Positions 33,769 through 43,764 of a stretch of 64,000 nt of DNA are shown in pieces. Each line of letters starts with the position of its first letter. Positions within the stretch are counted from its first letter, which is position 1. The position numbers and the translations under genes were made by a program. The DNA is from Sporolactobacillus putidus (lineage in GTDB: Bacteria > Bacillota > Bacilli > Bacillales > Sporolactobacillaceae), in NCBI RefSeq assembly GCF_014647035.1, contig NZ_BMOK01000010.1, forward strand, positions 1 to 64,000. Direction: 5' to 3'. Under the pieces are notes generated by a model, which was not told where the DNA came from, made no database searches, and saw only the letters and a list, made by a program, of their open reading frames with translations.

Positions 33769-34728
33769 TCAGGCCCGCCGGATCTCCTTTAATGTCACTC
33801 GGCCGACCGGATTGTTCTTCTCATCTTTAATTTGTACGTAATCTGTCCGGCCGCCAAGGAGAAGCATCAGGATTTCATGAAGGGTGCTGTTCTCAGGAGC
33901 TTCAGGTGCCTCCTTGTCCGGATCCGGAACAGCGGCTTCCGTGTTCATGACGTCTTTAGCGCGAACGAAGGCCAGCCGCTGCAGTCTGTCATCTGAATGA
34001 ACGAGGTCCCTGACAAATTCGTTGGCCGGATGTCTTAAAATGTCGAGTGGCCGGGCGAACTGCTGAACTTTTCCTTCATTCATTACGATGACTTTGTCGC
34101 CCAGTTTCATGGCTTCCATGATATCGTGTGTAACAAAAAGAATCGTCTTATGTAGCTGTTTCTGAATGCGGAGGATCTCGTCCTGAAGTGCTGCGCGATT
34201 AATCGCATCAATCGCGCCGAATGGCTCATCCATCAGCATGATTGACGGGTCCGCCGCCATGGCCCGCGCAAGGCCTATCCGCTGCTGCTGGCCGCCCGAC
34301 AGCTGTCCCGGATAACGTTTTCTGAATTCGCTCGGCGACAGGCCGACGAGATTCAGCAGATCGTCAATCCTCCGGTTGATTTTTTCTTTATCCCAGCCAA
34401 GAATTCCGGGAACCATAGCCACATTCTGCTCGATGGTCATGTGCCGGAAGAGGCCGGTCTGCTGGATGACATAACCGATCTGCCGCCTTAGTTTTGTCGG
34501 AGCGATCCGTGCGATATCCTGTCCGTTTATTAAAATTTTTCCGGATGACGGCTCATAAAGACGGTTGACCATCTTCAGCAAGGTTGTTTTCCCGCATCCG
34601 GAAGCGCCAAGAATCGTCACAAAGCTTCCGCTTTCTATTCTTAGATCCGTCGGATACAGAGAAGGTTTTTGCGCCTTTTTAAACGTTTTGCTGATTCCTT
34701 CCATAACTATCGCATCTGTCTCCGTCAT
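33769..34728 (-). CDS. opuCA: Osmoprotectant ABC transporter ATP-binding protein
   Basis: A 319-residue ATPase driving osmolyte uptake. Seen: Walker A GASGCGKTTLLK (about 41-52), Q-loop VIQQTGLF, signature LSGGQQQR (about 143-150), Walker B SIMLMDEPFGAID, and H-loop FVTHDIMEA. The C-terminal part (about 235-319) is shorter than in OpuCA proteins with two CBS domains and contains one CBS-like half (NSTLHEILMLLLGGRTDYVQ). ATG 34728 behind AGGAGGAAAGC. CBS domains in this family sense ionic strength. Confidence 0.88.
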   Translation of the reverse strand: MTETDAIVMEGISKTFKKAQKPSLYPTDLRIESGSFVTILGASGCGKTTLLKMVNRLYEPSSGKILINGQDIARIAPTKLRRQIGYVIQQTGLFRHMTIEQNVAMVPGILGWDKEKINRRIDDLLNLVGLSPSEFRKRYPGQLSGGQQQRIGLARAMAADPSIMLMDEPFGAIDAINRAALQDEILRIQKQLHKTILFVTHDIMEAMKLGDKVIVMNEGKVQQFARPLDILRHPANEFVRDLVHSDDRLQRLAFVRAKDVMNTEAAVPDPDKEAPEAPENSTLHEILMLLLGGRTDYVQIKDEKNNPVGRVTLKEIRRA

Positions 34729-34808
34729 AAGCTTTCCTCCTCATCTTGCTGCCGGAACGGAATGTGAGGGTCGACCATCCTTCGAAAAGACGTCTCTGTA
34801 GAAAATCA

Positions 34809-35750
34809 TTATTTTATGAGTCCCTGTTTGATAAGAAAATCTTTGGCCACCTGCTGATACGTTTTCTTCTGAATATCCACCTGAGCATTCAATTGCTGCA
34901 TCGTCCGGCTGTCGAGCTTTGAAGAAACTTTATTGATAACCGTTTCAATCTTCGGATCATTTTTAATGACATTTCCCCTGATTACCGGACAAACATAGTA
35001 AGGAGGGTAAAAATGCTTGTCGTCCGTCAGTAAAACCAGATTCTTATCGGTCAATTGTCCATCCGTTGTAAAAGCGACGGTTGCATCCGCTTTTCCGTTC
35101 AGCAGCACATTGTACTTCAGGCCATAGTCATAGAGCTTGTCCGTCTTGAACTGAAAGCCGCCATAGGCCTGCTGCAGCCCCTTCAGACCATCCGGGCGGT
35201 CATTGAATTCCGGCGTTGCCGCAAAGTTAATATTAGATGCCGCTTTGGCCAGATCGGAAAAAGTGTGGATATTATATTTATCCGACACGTTTTTGCTCAC
35301 GGCAAGCCCTTGTGAATCGTTCGCCTGTGTCGGCTGCAGCCAGATCAGGTTCCACTTTTTCTTATAGGCCTGCGATACATCCTGATATACCTGGCCGGCA
35401 TCCGTTACTTTGCTATGTTTCAGGATATCGAGCAGCCCGGTCCCGGTGTATTCCGGGTACATGTCGATATCTCCCTTTACAAGGGCTTCATGGGCGACAA
35501 GCGTTCCGCCCAGATTCAATTTTCTGTTCACTTTATAGCCTGCGTTTTCCAGGGCATCCGCGTACATCTCGCCAAGGATCAGACTCTCCGTAAAGTTTTT
35601 GGATCCGATCGTAATCGTTTTGGCGGAAGTTACCGAACCGCCGGACGATTTATTATTGTGCAATGAAACGATAAGGATCAGTCCTACGATGACAGCAACG
35701 ACAAAGATAGAAAGTCCGATAAAAAGGCCGCGTGTTTTCAATAGTTTCAT
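34809..35750 (-). CDS. opuCC: Osmoprotectant-binding lipoprotein-like substrate-binding protein
   Basis: A 313-residue substrate-binding protein with an N-terminal membrane anchor (LFIGLSIFVVAVIVGLILIV, about 9-28). There is no lipobox Cys, unlike classic OpuCC lipoproteins, so it is anchored by the uncleaved helix. The OpuAC-type core follows: ITIGSKNFTESLILGEMYAD (about 48-67), DIDMYPEYTGTGLL, TPEFNDRPDGLKGLQQAYGG and an aromatic-rich FYPPYYVCPVIR. ATG 35750 touches the ribosome site GGGAG; TTG 35741 may be the true start. It lies just after the first permease gene. Confidence 0.82.
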   Translation of the reverse strand: MKLLKTRGLFIGLSIFVVAVIVGLILIVSLHNNKSSGGSVTSAKTITIGSKNFTESLILGEMYADALENAGYKVNRKLNLGGTLVAHEALVKGDIDMYPEYTGTGLLDILKHSKVTDAGQVYQDVSQAYKKKWNLIWLQPTQANDSQGLAVSKNVSDKYNIHTFSDLAKAASNINFAATPEFNDRPDGLKGLQQAYGGFQFKTDKLYDYGLKYNVLLNGKADATVAFTTDGQLTDKNLVLLTDDKHFYPPYYVCPVIRGNVIKNDPKIETVINKVSSKLDSRTMQQLNAQVDIQKKTYQQVAKDFLIKQGLIK

Positions 35751-35760
35751 CTCCCTGTTT

Positions 35761-36405
35761 TTAAGCCTGTCTATATTTTGTTGCCAGTTTTTCAATAATG
35801 CCGAATACTACCTCTGAACAGATCGCGAACAGGGCCACGGGAATGGCGCCGGCGAGCAGCACGGCGAAATTATAAAGACCGAGACCGTTAATAATGAACG
35901 TCCCTAAACCGCCGCCTCCGATAAATGCGGCCAGCGTCGCACTGGAAATGACTTCGACCGAAGCAGTACGCACTCCGGAAAGAATTAGGGGCAGAGCTAG
36001 AGGCAACTCAATTCTGAAAAGAATCTGCCGGTTATCCATGCCCATGCCGATGGCAGACTCTATTACTTCGTGATCCACACTCTTGATTCCGAGAAACGTA
36101 TTGATTAAAATCGGCGGACAGGACAAGATAGTCAGCGCGACAAGGGCAGGAGTATAGCCGGTCCCAAGTATCGGCATAACAATAATTAATATGGCCAGAC
36201 TGGGGACAACCCGAAGCGAATTGACCATTCCCATGATCATGACGGACAGCCTCGCATGTCTGGCGCAGATGATCCCGAGCGGAATGCTGATTAAAAGTCC
36301 GATGAGAAGTGCGGACCCGCTTAATTCAAGATGAGTGCGCATGGCTTCACTAAATGCCGCGCGATTGTGCATGATATATTGAAAGGCACCCCAGACGAGG
36401 TCCAC
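35761..36405 (-). CDS. opuCB: Osmoprotectant ABC transporter permease (first gene of operon)
   Basis: A 214-residue permease paralogous to the one at 33094-33732, with about five to six helices and the EAA-like loop VIESAIGMGMDNRQILFRIE. I chose GTG 36405 because AAGGAGGAGGGGG lies seven bases upstream; an in-frame TTG at 36444 would put that ribosome site inside the gene. First gene of the four-gene osmolyte uptake operon, expected to be induced by high osmolarity. Confidence 0.85.
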   Translation of the reverse strand: MDLVWGAFQYIMHNRAAFSEAMRTHLELSGSALLIGLLISIPLGIICARHARLSVMIMGMVNSLRVVPSLAILIIVMPILGTGYTPALVALTILSCPPILINTFLGIKSVDHEVIESAIGMGMDNRQILFRIELPLALPLILSGVRTASVEVISSATLAAFIGGGGLGTFIINGLGLYNFAVLLAGAIPVALFAICSEVVFGIIEKLATKYRQA

Positions 36406-36876
36406 CCGATCCCCCTCCTCCTTAAGTTGAAGTGTATCAGTCAAAAATCAAAACAAATCATGAAGCAGATATCTTATCTTGTCCTTAAAGATGCCGGTCT
36501 GTCAATTTTTTCGACTTTTTTCACCTAATCGCACGGCCGCCGTTAATCTGATCGCGACTGAAAACCTTTCCAATCTAAATGGGCCCCCTGAATCCTTCAA
36601 GCGGCTGGTAAACTTTCTGAACTGATTTCTGCGGGCCAAGGAAGCCTTATTTTTTTAAAGCGGACACACACCCATTGCAGAAAATCCTATTGTCTTTGAT
36701 CATTTCCTGCTTTATATTGGTTATGCAGTAGGACCTATTACTTTCTTTCTAAAAGGCAAAACCGCTGAAAAGCGGCGGCGCAAAGTCACAGATCTAACGC
36801 ATTCGTGCCAGGATGGCTGGGCTGTCGTGTTTTTGACCCGTTTCCGGGAAAAAACGTAAATGAGGGGGAGCTTTTT
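36406..36876. other. Divergent intergenic region between opuC operon and GH114 gene
   Basis: About 470 bases separate two divergent starts and should hold promoters for both. No strong consensus promoter, riboswitch (no c-di-GMP aptamer core recognised) or small gene was identified. Confidence 0.4.
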
Positions 36877-37953
36877 ATGGCTTTTTTTAGAAAATCCAAA
36901 GCTGTTTTATTTTTTCTCTGTCTGATGCTGTTTCTCTCGACGGTGAGCGGCGATGTATTGGCTAAGGAAAATGCGTCGACTCAGAAGACGGGGAGTACAA
37001 AGACAGTACATATGGGAAGTCATAAGAAAACAGCCGACCAGTCTAAAAACGCGGGGAGTACTCAAAAAACGGTTGTTCGGCAGGTAAACAGTACCGGAAC
37101 AAAAACGGCCGGCAGCAAGATTCTCTCCCGACCGGCAGCAAAAAGCAGAAACACGGTTCAAACGTCCGCCGCGAGTACGGCCGGTTGGGGCACGTCGGCA
37201 ATAACTCCCCAGACAGAGGTTAATATGAACACGATCAAAAGCATCAAAATATATTATGGCAATGCGACGAACAGCGCCATTGCTCAACTGTCAACATATA
37301 ACGCAGTCATTATCGAACCTTACGCGTTCACAACAGCTCAGGTTGCGCAATTACAGGCAAAGGGAATAAAGGTTTTCGGCTATTTAAGCGTTATGGAACT
37401 GGAGGCTCCCAACAAGGCCCTTGTTTCTGATTCGGACTATTTTTATTATCACAATCAAAAATACATTATTCCCCAGTGGAACACCTATATCATGGATCTG
37501 TCCAAACCGCACTATCAGTCTGTTCTGATGAATAAAGTGACCAGTGAAATCGCCGGCAAACAGATGGACGGTGTTTTTTTAGACACCGTCGGCGATATCG
37601 ACGATTATTTCTATAATGATCCCCAGACTCAAGATCAATTCCGTTCAGCCTATAAAACGCTTCTTGAAAAGATCAAATCCGCTTGCCCGAATCTGTCGCT
37701 GATTCAGAACTGGGGTTTTGATACGCTGAAAACAACATCAGGCTCGATGATCCACGCCGTCCTTTGGGAAGATTTCAGCAAAAGTACAATTACCGGCGAT
37801 GCCTGGAGCCAAAACTGGATCCGCTATTTTCAGAGACGGACAAACCTGTTCAGAGTGATCACCGTTTCGCCCGATGTACAGTCTGCGGCGTATGCAAAAA
37901 AAATCGGTTTTATCCCGACTTTGAATAACGGCAATATTTATAACGGGCTGTAA
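36877..37953 (+). CDS. Secreted GH114 endo-alpha-1,4-polygalactosaminidase-like hydrolase
   Basis: A 358-residue secreted enzyme. Residues 1-28 are a signal peptide (MAFFRKSKAVLFFLCLMLFL... cleaved after VLA). Residues 29-120 are a Ser/Thr/Lys low-complexity linker. Residues 125-358 are a GH114 domain: IKIYYGNATNSAI, AVIIEPYAF, GIKVFGYLSVMELE, MDGVFLDTVGDIDDYF (acidic active-site residues) and VLWEDF. GH114 enzymes cut alpha-1,4-galactosaminan, as does the hydrolase half of Pseudomonas PelA. It lies beside the pel operon, in which PelA is deacetylase only, so it probably trims or releases Pel. ATG 36877 behind GAGGGGGAG. Confidence 0.85.
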   Translation: MAFFRKSKAVLFFLCLMLFLSTVSGDVLAKENASTQKTGSTKTVHMGSHKKTADQSKNAGSTQKTVVRQVNSTGTKTAGSKILSRPAAKSRNTVQTSAASTAGWGTSAITPQTEVNMNTIKSIKIYYGNATNSAIAQLSTYNAVIIEPYAFTTAQVAQLQAKGIKVFGYLSVMELEAPNKALVSDSDYFYYHNQKYIIPQWNTYIMDLSKPHYQSVLMNKVTSEIAGKQMDGVFLDTVGDIDDYFYNDPQTQDQFRSAYKTLLEKIKSACPNLSLIQNWGFDTLKTTSGSMIHAVLWEDFSKSTITGDAWSQNWIRYFQRRTNLFRVITVSPDVQSAAYAKKIGFIPTLNNGNIYNGL

Positions 37954-38033
37954 TTGGATTCAGCGCCGGGTGACCGCAGGTTCCGAAAGTTAAGATTAAG
38001 GCTATCCCCCGTTCTTGCGAAATCCGCGGCATC

Positions 38034-38080
38034 ATAAAAAAGCCGGTTTCCCATTTTCTGGCAGGAGCCGGCCTTTTTGT
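38034..38080. terminator. Bidirectional terminator between GH114 gene and pelG
   Basis: AAAAAAGCCGG (38036-38046) and CCGGCCTTTTT (38068-38078) form a strong stem with U tracts both ways, serving the two convergent transcripts. Confidence 0.82.
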
Positions 38081-38147
38081 CATTTCAATAAAAATCTATG
38101 GATTGATCCGTTCCTTTGAATCCTGACTTGACTCTTCCCCTTTTCAA

Positions 38148-39602
38148 TCAGACAAAACGGTTCAGTCTTTCTCCGAGCATTGTGAAAAAATGCCGGCCGC
38201 TCTTCCGGCTGTCTGGACAAAACAGGTAAAAATCAATATCCCCGGTATAGTCAAACAGACGGTAAAGGCTATAAAGAAACGCGATCCCCGAACCTACTGC
38301 GAAACTGATACCGTAGCCGTTCAGCCCGAGCGGAAAAAGGGACAGTGTTAATAGCGTATGAGCGGCAAAAAGCAAAAAAGCCGTGCGCAAGGCACCCGAC
38401 CGATCCTCGAAATAAAGGAGAAGAAGCATACAGACCAGCACCATGCCGTTTGAAAATGCTCCGATCGCGGCGAGCTGAAAAATCGAAAGCTGCACGGTCT
38501 GCTGAGAATATTGAGACATAACTATCCAGGCTGTAAAAATAACGATCAGAGAGAAGATGCCCTGCGATCGAATCATGCGGCTGATTTCCTGACGGAGCGT
38601 GACATTCATCGCCGTCTTCAATTCATCAATCTGATTAAGCGTTCCGCCATGATTGACGGCTCCAAGAAATTTTTTATAACGTTCATAAAACCTCGTCTCT
38701 ATGGAAACCGTGAAAAAAACATAGATGGGCGTGATAGTCAGATAAGCCCAAAAAACGGCACTGTCATAAATGGGATTATAAAGAAAACTGTTTTCGACGA
38801 CACGATGCCCTTCCCCGAACCAAATAATAAAGTTACAGACCCAGATTCCTGCGTTATAAAACAGCCCGCTCCAGAACAGTTCGGGATAACGATCAAATGA
38901 AGACAGAAAGGTAAACTGCCCTGTTTCTTTATAAGAAGGAAACATGCGCACCAGGACGGTGCTTAGGAAAAAAAGAGTCACGGTCATCCCCAGTGTAAAG
39001 CAGGCCAAGAGCAAAAATGCCTGTGCGTGTTGAAAATAAACAGCGGGATGAAAAAAAACGACGGCAATGATTCCGGCCGCCGAAACCCCTCCTCCTGCGA
39101 GAAATGCCAGAGTAATAGATTGATAATCTTTTGCCGATGTTAAGTAAACAGTCTGAATCCAAATCACGCAAAGCGAAAAAAACAAAACAAGCAGCAGAAG
39201 ATCATAGTAAAAAGGCAGCGGAGTCAGAAAGGCAAACAGCGCCCAAAGGACTGAGGCCAAAACCAGGACAATTTTTATAACACCCAGCAGCGATGGAAAA
39301 ACGCGGTCAATCTGTTTCTCGTATAACCGGTCGGCAATATACCGGGTGACGGGCAGCTGAATCATACCGTAAATAATCTGGGAGAAAATAAAACAATAGG
39401 AGACCGATACCGTAAATAATTGCTGCTCATTGAAAGAGATCGAATAAAAGAAGCCCGTCAGATAGTGAACGGCCGTGATCACCGCGATGACGACAAGCCA
39501 GGGGCCGGCGGTTACAAACAGAGAATAGCCGTAAGCCCTGGATCTTGCTGAAAAATAATCCTGTTCAAATAATTTTTGCAGCCGAAATCCGATTCCCGCC
39601 AT
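38148..39602 (-). CDS. pelG: Pel polysaccharide membrane transporter PelG
   Basis: A 484-residue integral membrane protein with about twelve helices, of the MOP-flippase-like PelG family, which pairs with PelF to export the Pel chain across the membrane. The N-terminus MAGIGFRLQKLFEQDYFSAR matches the PelG start signature. I chose ATG 39602 (GGGGGGAAAG upstream); an earlier ATG at 39617 overlaps that site. It overlaps the 3' end of pelF by 38 bases and is the last gene of the operon, followed by a terminator. Confidence 0.9.
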   Translation of the reverse strand: MAGIGFRLQKLFEQDYFSARSRAYGYSLFVTAGPWLVVIAVITAVHYLTGFFYSISFNEQQLFTVSVSYCFIFSQIIYGMIQLPVTRYIADRLYEKQIDRVFPSLLGVIKIVLVLASVLWALFAFLTPLPFYYDLLLLVLFFSLCVIWIQTVYLTSAKDYQSITLAFLAGGGVSAAGIIAVVFFHPAVYFQHAQAFLLLACFTLGMTVTLFFLSTVLVRMFPSYKETGQFTFLSSFDRYPELFWSGLFYNAGIWVCNFIIWFGEGHRVVENSFLYNPIYDSAVFWAYLTITPIYVFFTVSIETRFYERYKKFLGAVNHGGTLNQIDELKTAMNVTLRQEISRMIRSQGIFSLIVIFTAWIVMSQYSQQTVQLSIFQLAAIGAFSNGMVLVCMLLLLYFEDRSGALRTAFLLFAAHTLLTLSLFPLGLNGYGISFAVGSGIAFLYSLYRLFDYTGDIDFYLFCPDSRKSGRHFFTMLGERLNRFV

Positions 39603-41022
39603 CTTCTTTCCCCCCATCCGCGTATAACTTTCTGTAACTGTCTATTGTGCCGGAGAGCTGATAATATTTCTCAGCTCTCCGGTAACCGTCTTCGCCCATG
39701 GCCCGGCTTTCTTCTTCATGTTCAGCGTACCATTGCAAATAATCGGCAACCCGTTCGGGTGAAACGGGCGGCACGACAAAACCGCACGGACCGATGCCGT
39801 CTTCTCCGGATCCGCGCACCAGTTCCCGGCAAGCTCCGACGTCGGTGACAATCCAGGGAATACCGGCCGCCATTCCCTCAAGCACCGCCAGAGGCTGTCC
39901 CTCGGAAATGCTCGTTAAGACAAGGACATCTGTCTGTGTCAAATAATGTTTAATATCCACTTTCCCTTCCATAAAAACGGAACCGTCCAGATGCAGCCGA
40001 GTGATCAGGTCCCGGCATTCAGCGGCATATTCCGGTTCCTCTGAATCCGGCCCCAGCAAAAAGAACGCAAAGGCGAGGCCCCTGTCCGCCAATATTTTTG
40101 CGCTGTAGATCATCGTTTTCACGTCTTTTATCGGAACGATACGGATGACAGCGGTAATCATCAGTTTTTCCTTTCGCTTTGCCTGCCTTTTCCTTATTTC
40201 CCGGACGGTTCCATAATCTTTGAGTTCGATCCCGTTCGGAATGATCTTCAGCTTCTCGGGAGGCGCCCCTAATTCCCGCTGATACTCACTGTTTCTGCCG
40301 AACAATGTAACCACGTCCCTTGCCTGCATATACGCCTGACGTGAAAGGTGATGAAAGAACGTAATCCATCGCTGCTTATATTCAGCCGGGATCCAGTCCG
40401 TCTGAAGAATTTCCTCTTCCCTCTCACGCGAATAAATACCGTGTTCCGTTAAAAGGAACGGAATGTTCTGGCGGGCGCTGATCGACGACGCGAGCAGGCC
40501 GCCGTATCCGGTGGAAACGGAATGGATCAGATCGAGTTTCAGAAATTTGACCTGCAGAAGCCGGATAACCGGGAGAAAAAGCGAGCGGCACATCCATAAA
40601 TAGTCGGAAAACGATCCGCTGCTGTTTTCCTGCCGATAACTCTCCCGGACAATTTGATAAAAATCGCTGCTTCGAAGAAAAATCTCGGCCGATCCCAGTT
40701 TCTTTTTGTCTCCAATTATTTTTAGGGCTTCAGGGCCGACCGTACGAAAAGAAAACCAGTCCTTGATCATTTTTAATTCTTCTTCCGATAGCGACGTCTT
40801 GAATGGTTCCCTGAATGCAGCCGATTGCAGCGGAATCGTCATAATATCGATGACATTTGAAGGAAGTTCATATTGGTAGTCTTTTTCCGTTTTCGGTGTC
40901 GGAACAACGGCTATGATCGTGAAATCATGTTCAGGAAATTTTTGAATGATCATATGGACCCAGTTTGCCACGCCTCCGCTGACATACGGATAACTTCCTT
41001 CAGCCACGAGGCCAATTTTCAT
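39565..41022 (-). CDS. pelF: Pel glycosyltransferase PelF (GT4)
   Basis: A 485-residue cytoplasmic glycosyltransferase that polymerises the Pel chain (GalNAc/GlcNAc) from UDP sugars. Seen: EGSYPYVSGGVANWVHMIIQ (residues 8-27), the typical PelF N-terminus; LLTEHGIYSREREEEI (about 192-207); and the GT4 catalytic block IPNGIELKDY, VLTSISEGQPLAVLEGMAAG (about 371-390). ATG 41022 lies 2 bases after the pelA stop, with its ribosome site inside the end of pelA, so translation is coupled. Confidence 0.93.
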   Translation of the reverse strand: MKIGLVAEGSYPYVSGGVANWVHMIIQKFPEHDFTIIAVVPTPKTEKDYQYELPSNVIDIMTIPLQSAAFREPFKTSLSEEELKMIKDWFSFRTVGPEALKIIGDKKKLGSAEIFLRSSDFYQIVRESYRQENSSGSFSDYLWMCRSLFLPVIRLLQVKFLKLDLIHSVSTGYGGLLASSISARQNIPFLLTEHGIYSREREEEILQTDWIPAEYKQRWITFFHHLSRQAYMQARDVVTLFGRNSEYQRELGAPPEKLKIIPNGIELKDYGTVREIRKRQAKRKEKLMITAVIRIVPIKDVKTMIYSAKILADRGLAFAFFLLGPDSEEPEYAAECRDLITRLHLDGSVFMEGKVDIKHYLTQTDVLVLTSISEGQPLAVLEGMAAGIPWIVTDVGACRELVRGSGEDGIGPCGFVVPPVSPERVADYLQWYAEHEEESRAMGEDGYRRAEKYYQLSGTIDSYRKLYADGGKEDGGNRISAAKII

Positions 41023-41024
41023 CT

Positions 41025-42857
41025 TTATCCCTCCCTGATCGGAAGGGTTGCCTGAGGTTTGGAGAGCTCGACATCATACAATTGACTGCCCAGTTTTATC
41101 ACTCTTCCAAATGAAAACCTTCCGACATCCAGTTTTTTCCCCTCTTCAACATGAACGATAACAGAAGATTGAGCGGGGATTCCTTTAAAAGCGATATGAA
41201 TCGCATGATTTTCATAGGTCGTTATTATATCTCCCTTAAAATAATCCTTCATCATACGGGTCGCTTCGCTCTGAGTCACACTTGTTATCTGCGGGTACGA
41301 CGTCCGCACCTTTGTGATAATGCCATCATATTCACGGGACAGCTGAGACCACTTCTGGTTTCCCGAACGCTGAGGATCCAGCACGTCATCTGGATGCACA
41401 AAATGCGAGACAACGCCGAAATTGGCGACTGCATCGGCCAGGGAGAACCAGTCGTCCACACTGAGAGAATACCCGCTTGTCACACGGGGATATAAGAAAA
41501 TATTAGGATGCTGCCTGTCATAGCCGAATTCAGTGACATAGCTGCCTTCAGAGGTCGATCCCAGATATGAGGAAGCGACCGTTTTCACCGTCGGGGCCGC
41601 TTTGCTTATGGCATCCAGCCCCGTCGCATTCAGCATATCGGAAGGCGGCACATAGACATTAATCTGATTTTCCGGAAAATATTGATGAACCAGTTTCTGT
41701 AATTGAACAAGCGACTGCACCATATCCGATTCATTATGCCAGCTTGAATAGCCCAGTGTTTTATCGGTCGGGTCGCCCGCAAGCAGCAGCGGCTGGTGGT
41801 TGAACCCATGGATGCCCAGTTCACCGCCCATAGACAAATTTTCCCAGCCGAAGTATATGTAGAAGTTGCGGTCGCTGTTTGATAAATCGGGAAACGGGGG
41901 ACCCATAATCTTTTGATAGATTCCGATGGCAACAGTTGTAAACTTGATATGGTTATCCGCCGCTATTTTTTTCATAGCGGGCCACCAAACGTTCTGATAG
42001 AAATTCCGGACGGTTATCGGATAGCCTGTGATCTTATCCGTTGTCGTATCGGGGGCGGGGGCCGGAAAGTCGTCAATATACATAGTCTGGGCACCGAGCT
42101 GGCCGGAAACAAAGGCGGGAAAGACTTTTCCGAGCGCCTGATCAAACAGGCCCCGCGACGTTTTGTCATTCAACGCTGACGTGTTCCAGAACAGCACCTT
42201 CCCCCGTCCGAAACGGTTGGTCCATAAAACGGGTAAATTTTCTGCCGTAACTAACGGCTCGGTTGTATCGGGATTTAATTTTACAGCTAATGAACTATGG
42301 TTGAAAAGCCTGGATGACGCCGGAATATTCGGGTAACCCGGGAACAGCGTTTTGTTGAAATGGAAACCCGTTACATCTGTGAATCCATTGACCGCCGTCA
42401 TGCCAAATAGAGAAAACCAGTCTTTAGTGACATAAAAACGGTTGGCTGCGATCAGCCTCCCGCCGCCCTTGACAAAGTTCTCGAGAGCCGTCCTCGGAAA
42501 CAGGGCCTGATTCTCTCCGGACAAAATGATTCCGTTATAAGGATCGGCTTTGATTGAACCGATGGCCTCCAGCTTGATGACCTTATAATGAATTTTTGCA
42601 TAGTCCATCGCCTTTTGTGTATTGTCCGCAACTTCTCTCCCCAGAAGGTCATTCGTCGAGACGTAATATAGGTTTATACTCTGCCCCGGGCTCGTCCTTT
42701 CACCGCTGGTCAGCGTATGAACTGAACTTTTCTGGACAGGCTGTCCGTACCCGAATAGTCTGTAAAAAGTGTCGGAGCGAAAATAAAGGACCGAGGTGAT
42801 CAAGGCAAAAAGGATAACGCCCATGATCGGGATCATCATTTTAGATGTTCGTTTCAC
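41025..42857 (-). CDS. pelA: Pel deacetylase (PelA deacetylase-only form, DUF2194)
   Basis: A 610-residue membrane-anchored protein: a helix at 8-26, a ThuA/glutamine-amidotransferase-like region (about 60-250), then a polysaccharide-deacetylase-like domain (about 255-520) with YIDDFPAPAPD (metal-binding Asp pair), GELGIHGFNHQPLLLAGD (the H-x-x-x-H metal motif), VYVPPSD and VSHFVHPDD. In Pseudomonas PelA also has a GH114 hydrolase; here that part is absent and a separate GH114 gene lies nearby. The described Bacillus cereus pel operon has the same deacetylase-only form. Start GTG 42857 overlaps pelE by 17 bases. It should partly deacetylate Pel outside the cell. Confidence 0.88.
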   Translation of the reverse strand: MKRTSKMMIPIMGVILFALITSVLYFRSDTFYRLFGYGQPVQKSSVHTLTSGERTSPGQSINLYYVSTNDLLGREVADNTQKAMDYAKIHYKVIKLEAIGSIKADPYNGIILSGENQALFPRTALENFVKGGGRLIAANRFYVTKDWFSLFGMTAVNGFTDVTGFHFNKTLFPGYPNIPASSRLFNHSSLAVKLNPDTTEPLVTAENLPVLWTNRFGRGKVLFWNTSALNDKTSRGLFDQALGKVFPAFVSGQLGAQTMYIDDFPAPAPDTTTDKITGYPITVRNFYQNVWWPAMKKIAADNHIKFTTVAIGIYQKIMGPPFPDLSNSDRNFYIYFGWENLSMGGELGIHGFNHQPLLLAGDPTDKTLGYSSWHNESDMVQSLVQLQKLVHQYFPENQINVYVPPSDMLNATGLDAISKAAPTVKTVASSYLGSTSEGSYVTEFGYDRQHPNIFLYPRVTSGYSLSVDDWFSLADAVANFGVVSHFVHPDDVLDPQRSGNQKWSQLSREYDGIITKVRTSYPQITSVTQSEATRMMKDYFKGDIITTYENHAIHIAFKGIPAQSSVIVHVEEGKKLDVGRFSFGRVIKLGSQLYDVELSKPQATLPIREG

Positions 42858-43764
42858 TTTTCACCCCTCCCAATCGCCGAATCATCCACCGGTACTTTTC
42901 CGGAAGCCGGTCAAATTTCACATTCCGGGCGATCTGATCAACCACCGTATAAAACTTGGCCCAGCGGTTATTCATATAATAAATCTCAAGAAGCCCTGTA
43001 TATCCGTAATATTTTGACGGATCGCTTTCGGTCAGCTTCAGGAACCGCCGTTCTGCTCGATCCAAATCTCCGGTTCTCAGGTAAAGAGAACCGAGACGAT
43101 ACTGAAAGGCCGGAGCATTCGGAAATAAATGAACGGCGTGGATCAGAAAGTGAATGCACTCATCGATTAGGTCCTTCTCCTGTCCCGACAAAAGAATACC
43201 GCTCAAGAGATAATGGAAATAAAGGTCTGCCAGTTTCTCCGCATCGTCCAGTCTGTAGTGATCCGTAAATCGTCTTTTCGTCTCGTCCACCTGTTTCCGG
43301 TAGCGGTCATTCAACACATTGATGGTAGTAGCCGCGTAATGAACCGTTTCCGTATCATTCAGATTCATGGCCTTCCTCAGCAGCACGCCTTCATTGGCTA
43401 TTCCATGAGAACCGAGCTGAACGATCAGTTTTTTCTGCAAATCAGGATTGTCGAGATTCAGTCCTGAGCTGAAAGGAACCAGTTCACGGTCCTCCCTTGC
43501 CTCCGTCCTCAGATCTTCGTAATTGACTGGATCGAAAGTGACATATTTTGAATAGTCATCGATCCATCCCGCCCTGTTTTTTCTTTTCTGAAGTAAAATC
43601 AGCATCACGGCCATGGGAAGACCGGCTGGCGGGCAAATCAGCGAAATCGTCAATAAATAGGCGTACAGCCCCTTCTTCTCGACCGGAGCCCTTTTCCTGA
43701 GAAGTGTGAATAAAAAAGAAGACAGCACGATATAAAAGAACAGGATAGCCAGAACGGCAATCAT
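42841..43764 (-). CDS. pelE: PelE-like TPR membrane protein
   Basis: A 307-residue protein with two N-terminal membrane helices (3-22, 36-58) and a helical repeat domain after about residue 160 (FQYRLGSLYLRTGDLDRAER, then YYGYTGLLEIYYMNNRWAKF), typical TPR. In known pel systems PelE links PelD and PelF in the inner-membrane synthase complex. The ATG overlaps the pelD stop by 4 bases (ATGA), so the two are coupled. The name rests on operon position and layout; sequence conservation in this family is low. Confidence 0.82.
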   Translation of the reverse strand: MIAVLAILFFYIVLSSFLFTLLRKRAPVEKKGLYAYLLTISLICPPAGLPMAVMLILLQKRKNRAGWIDDYSKYVTFDPVNYEDLRTEAREDRELVPFSSGLNLDNPDLQKKLIVQLGSHGIANEGVLLRKAMNLNDTETVHYAATTINVLNDRYRKQVDETKRRFTDHYRLDDAEKLADLYFHYLLSGILLSGQEKDLIDECIHFLIHAVHLFPNAPAFQYRLGSLYLRTGDLDRAERRFLKLTESDPSKYYGYTGLLEIYYMNNRWAKFYTVVDQIARNVKFDRLPEKYRWMIRRLGGVKSETNI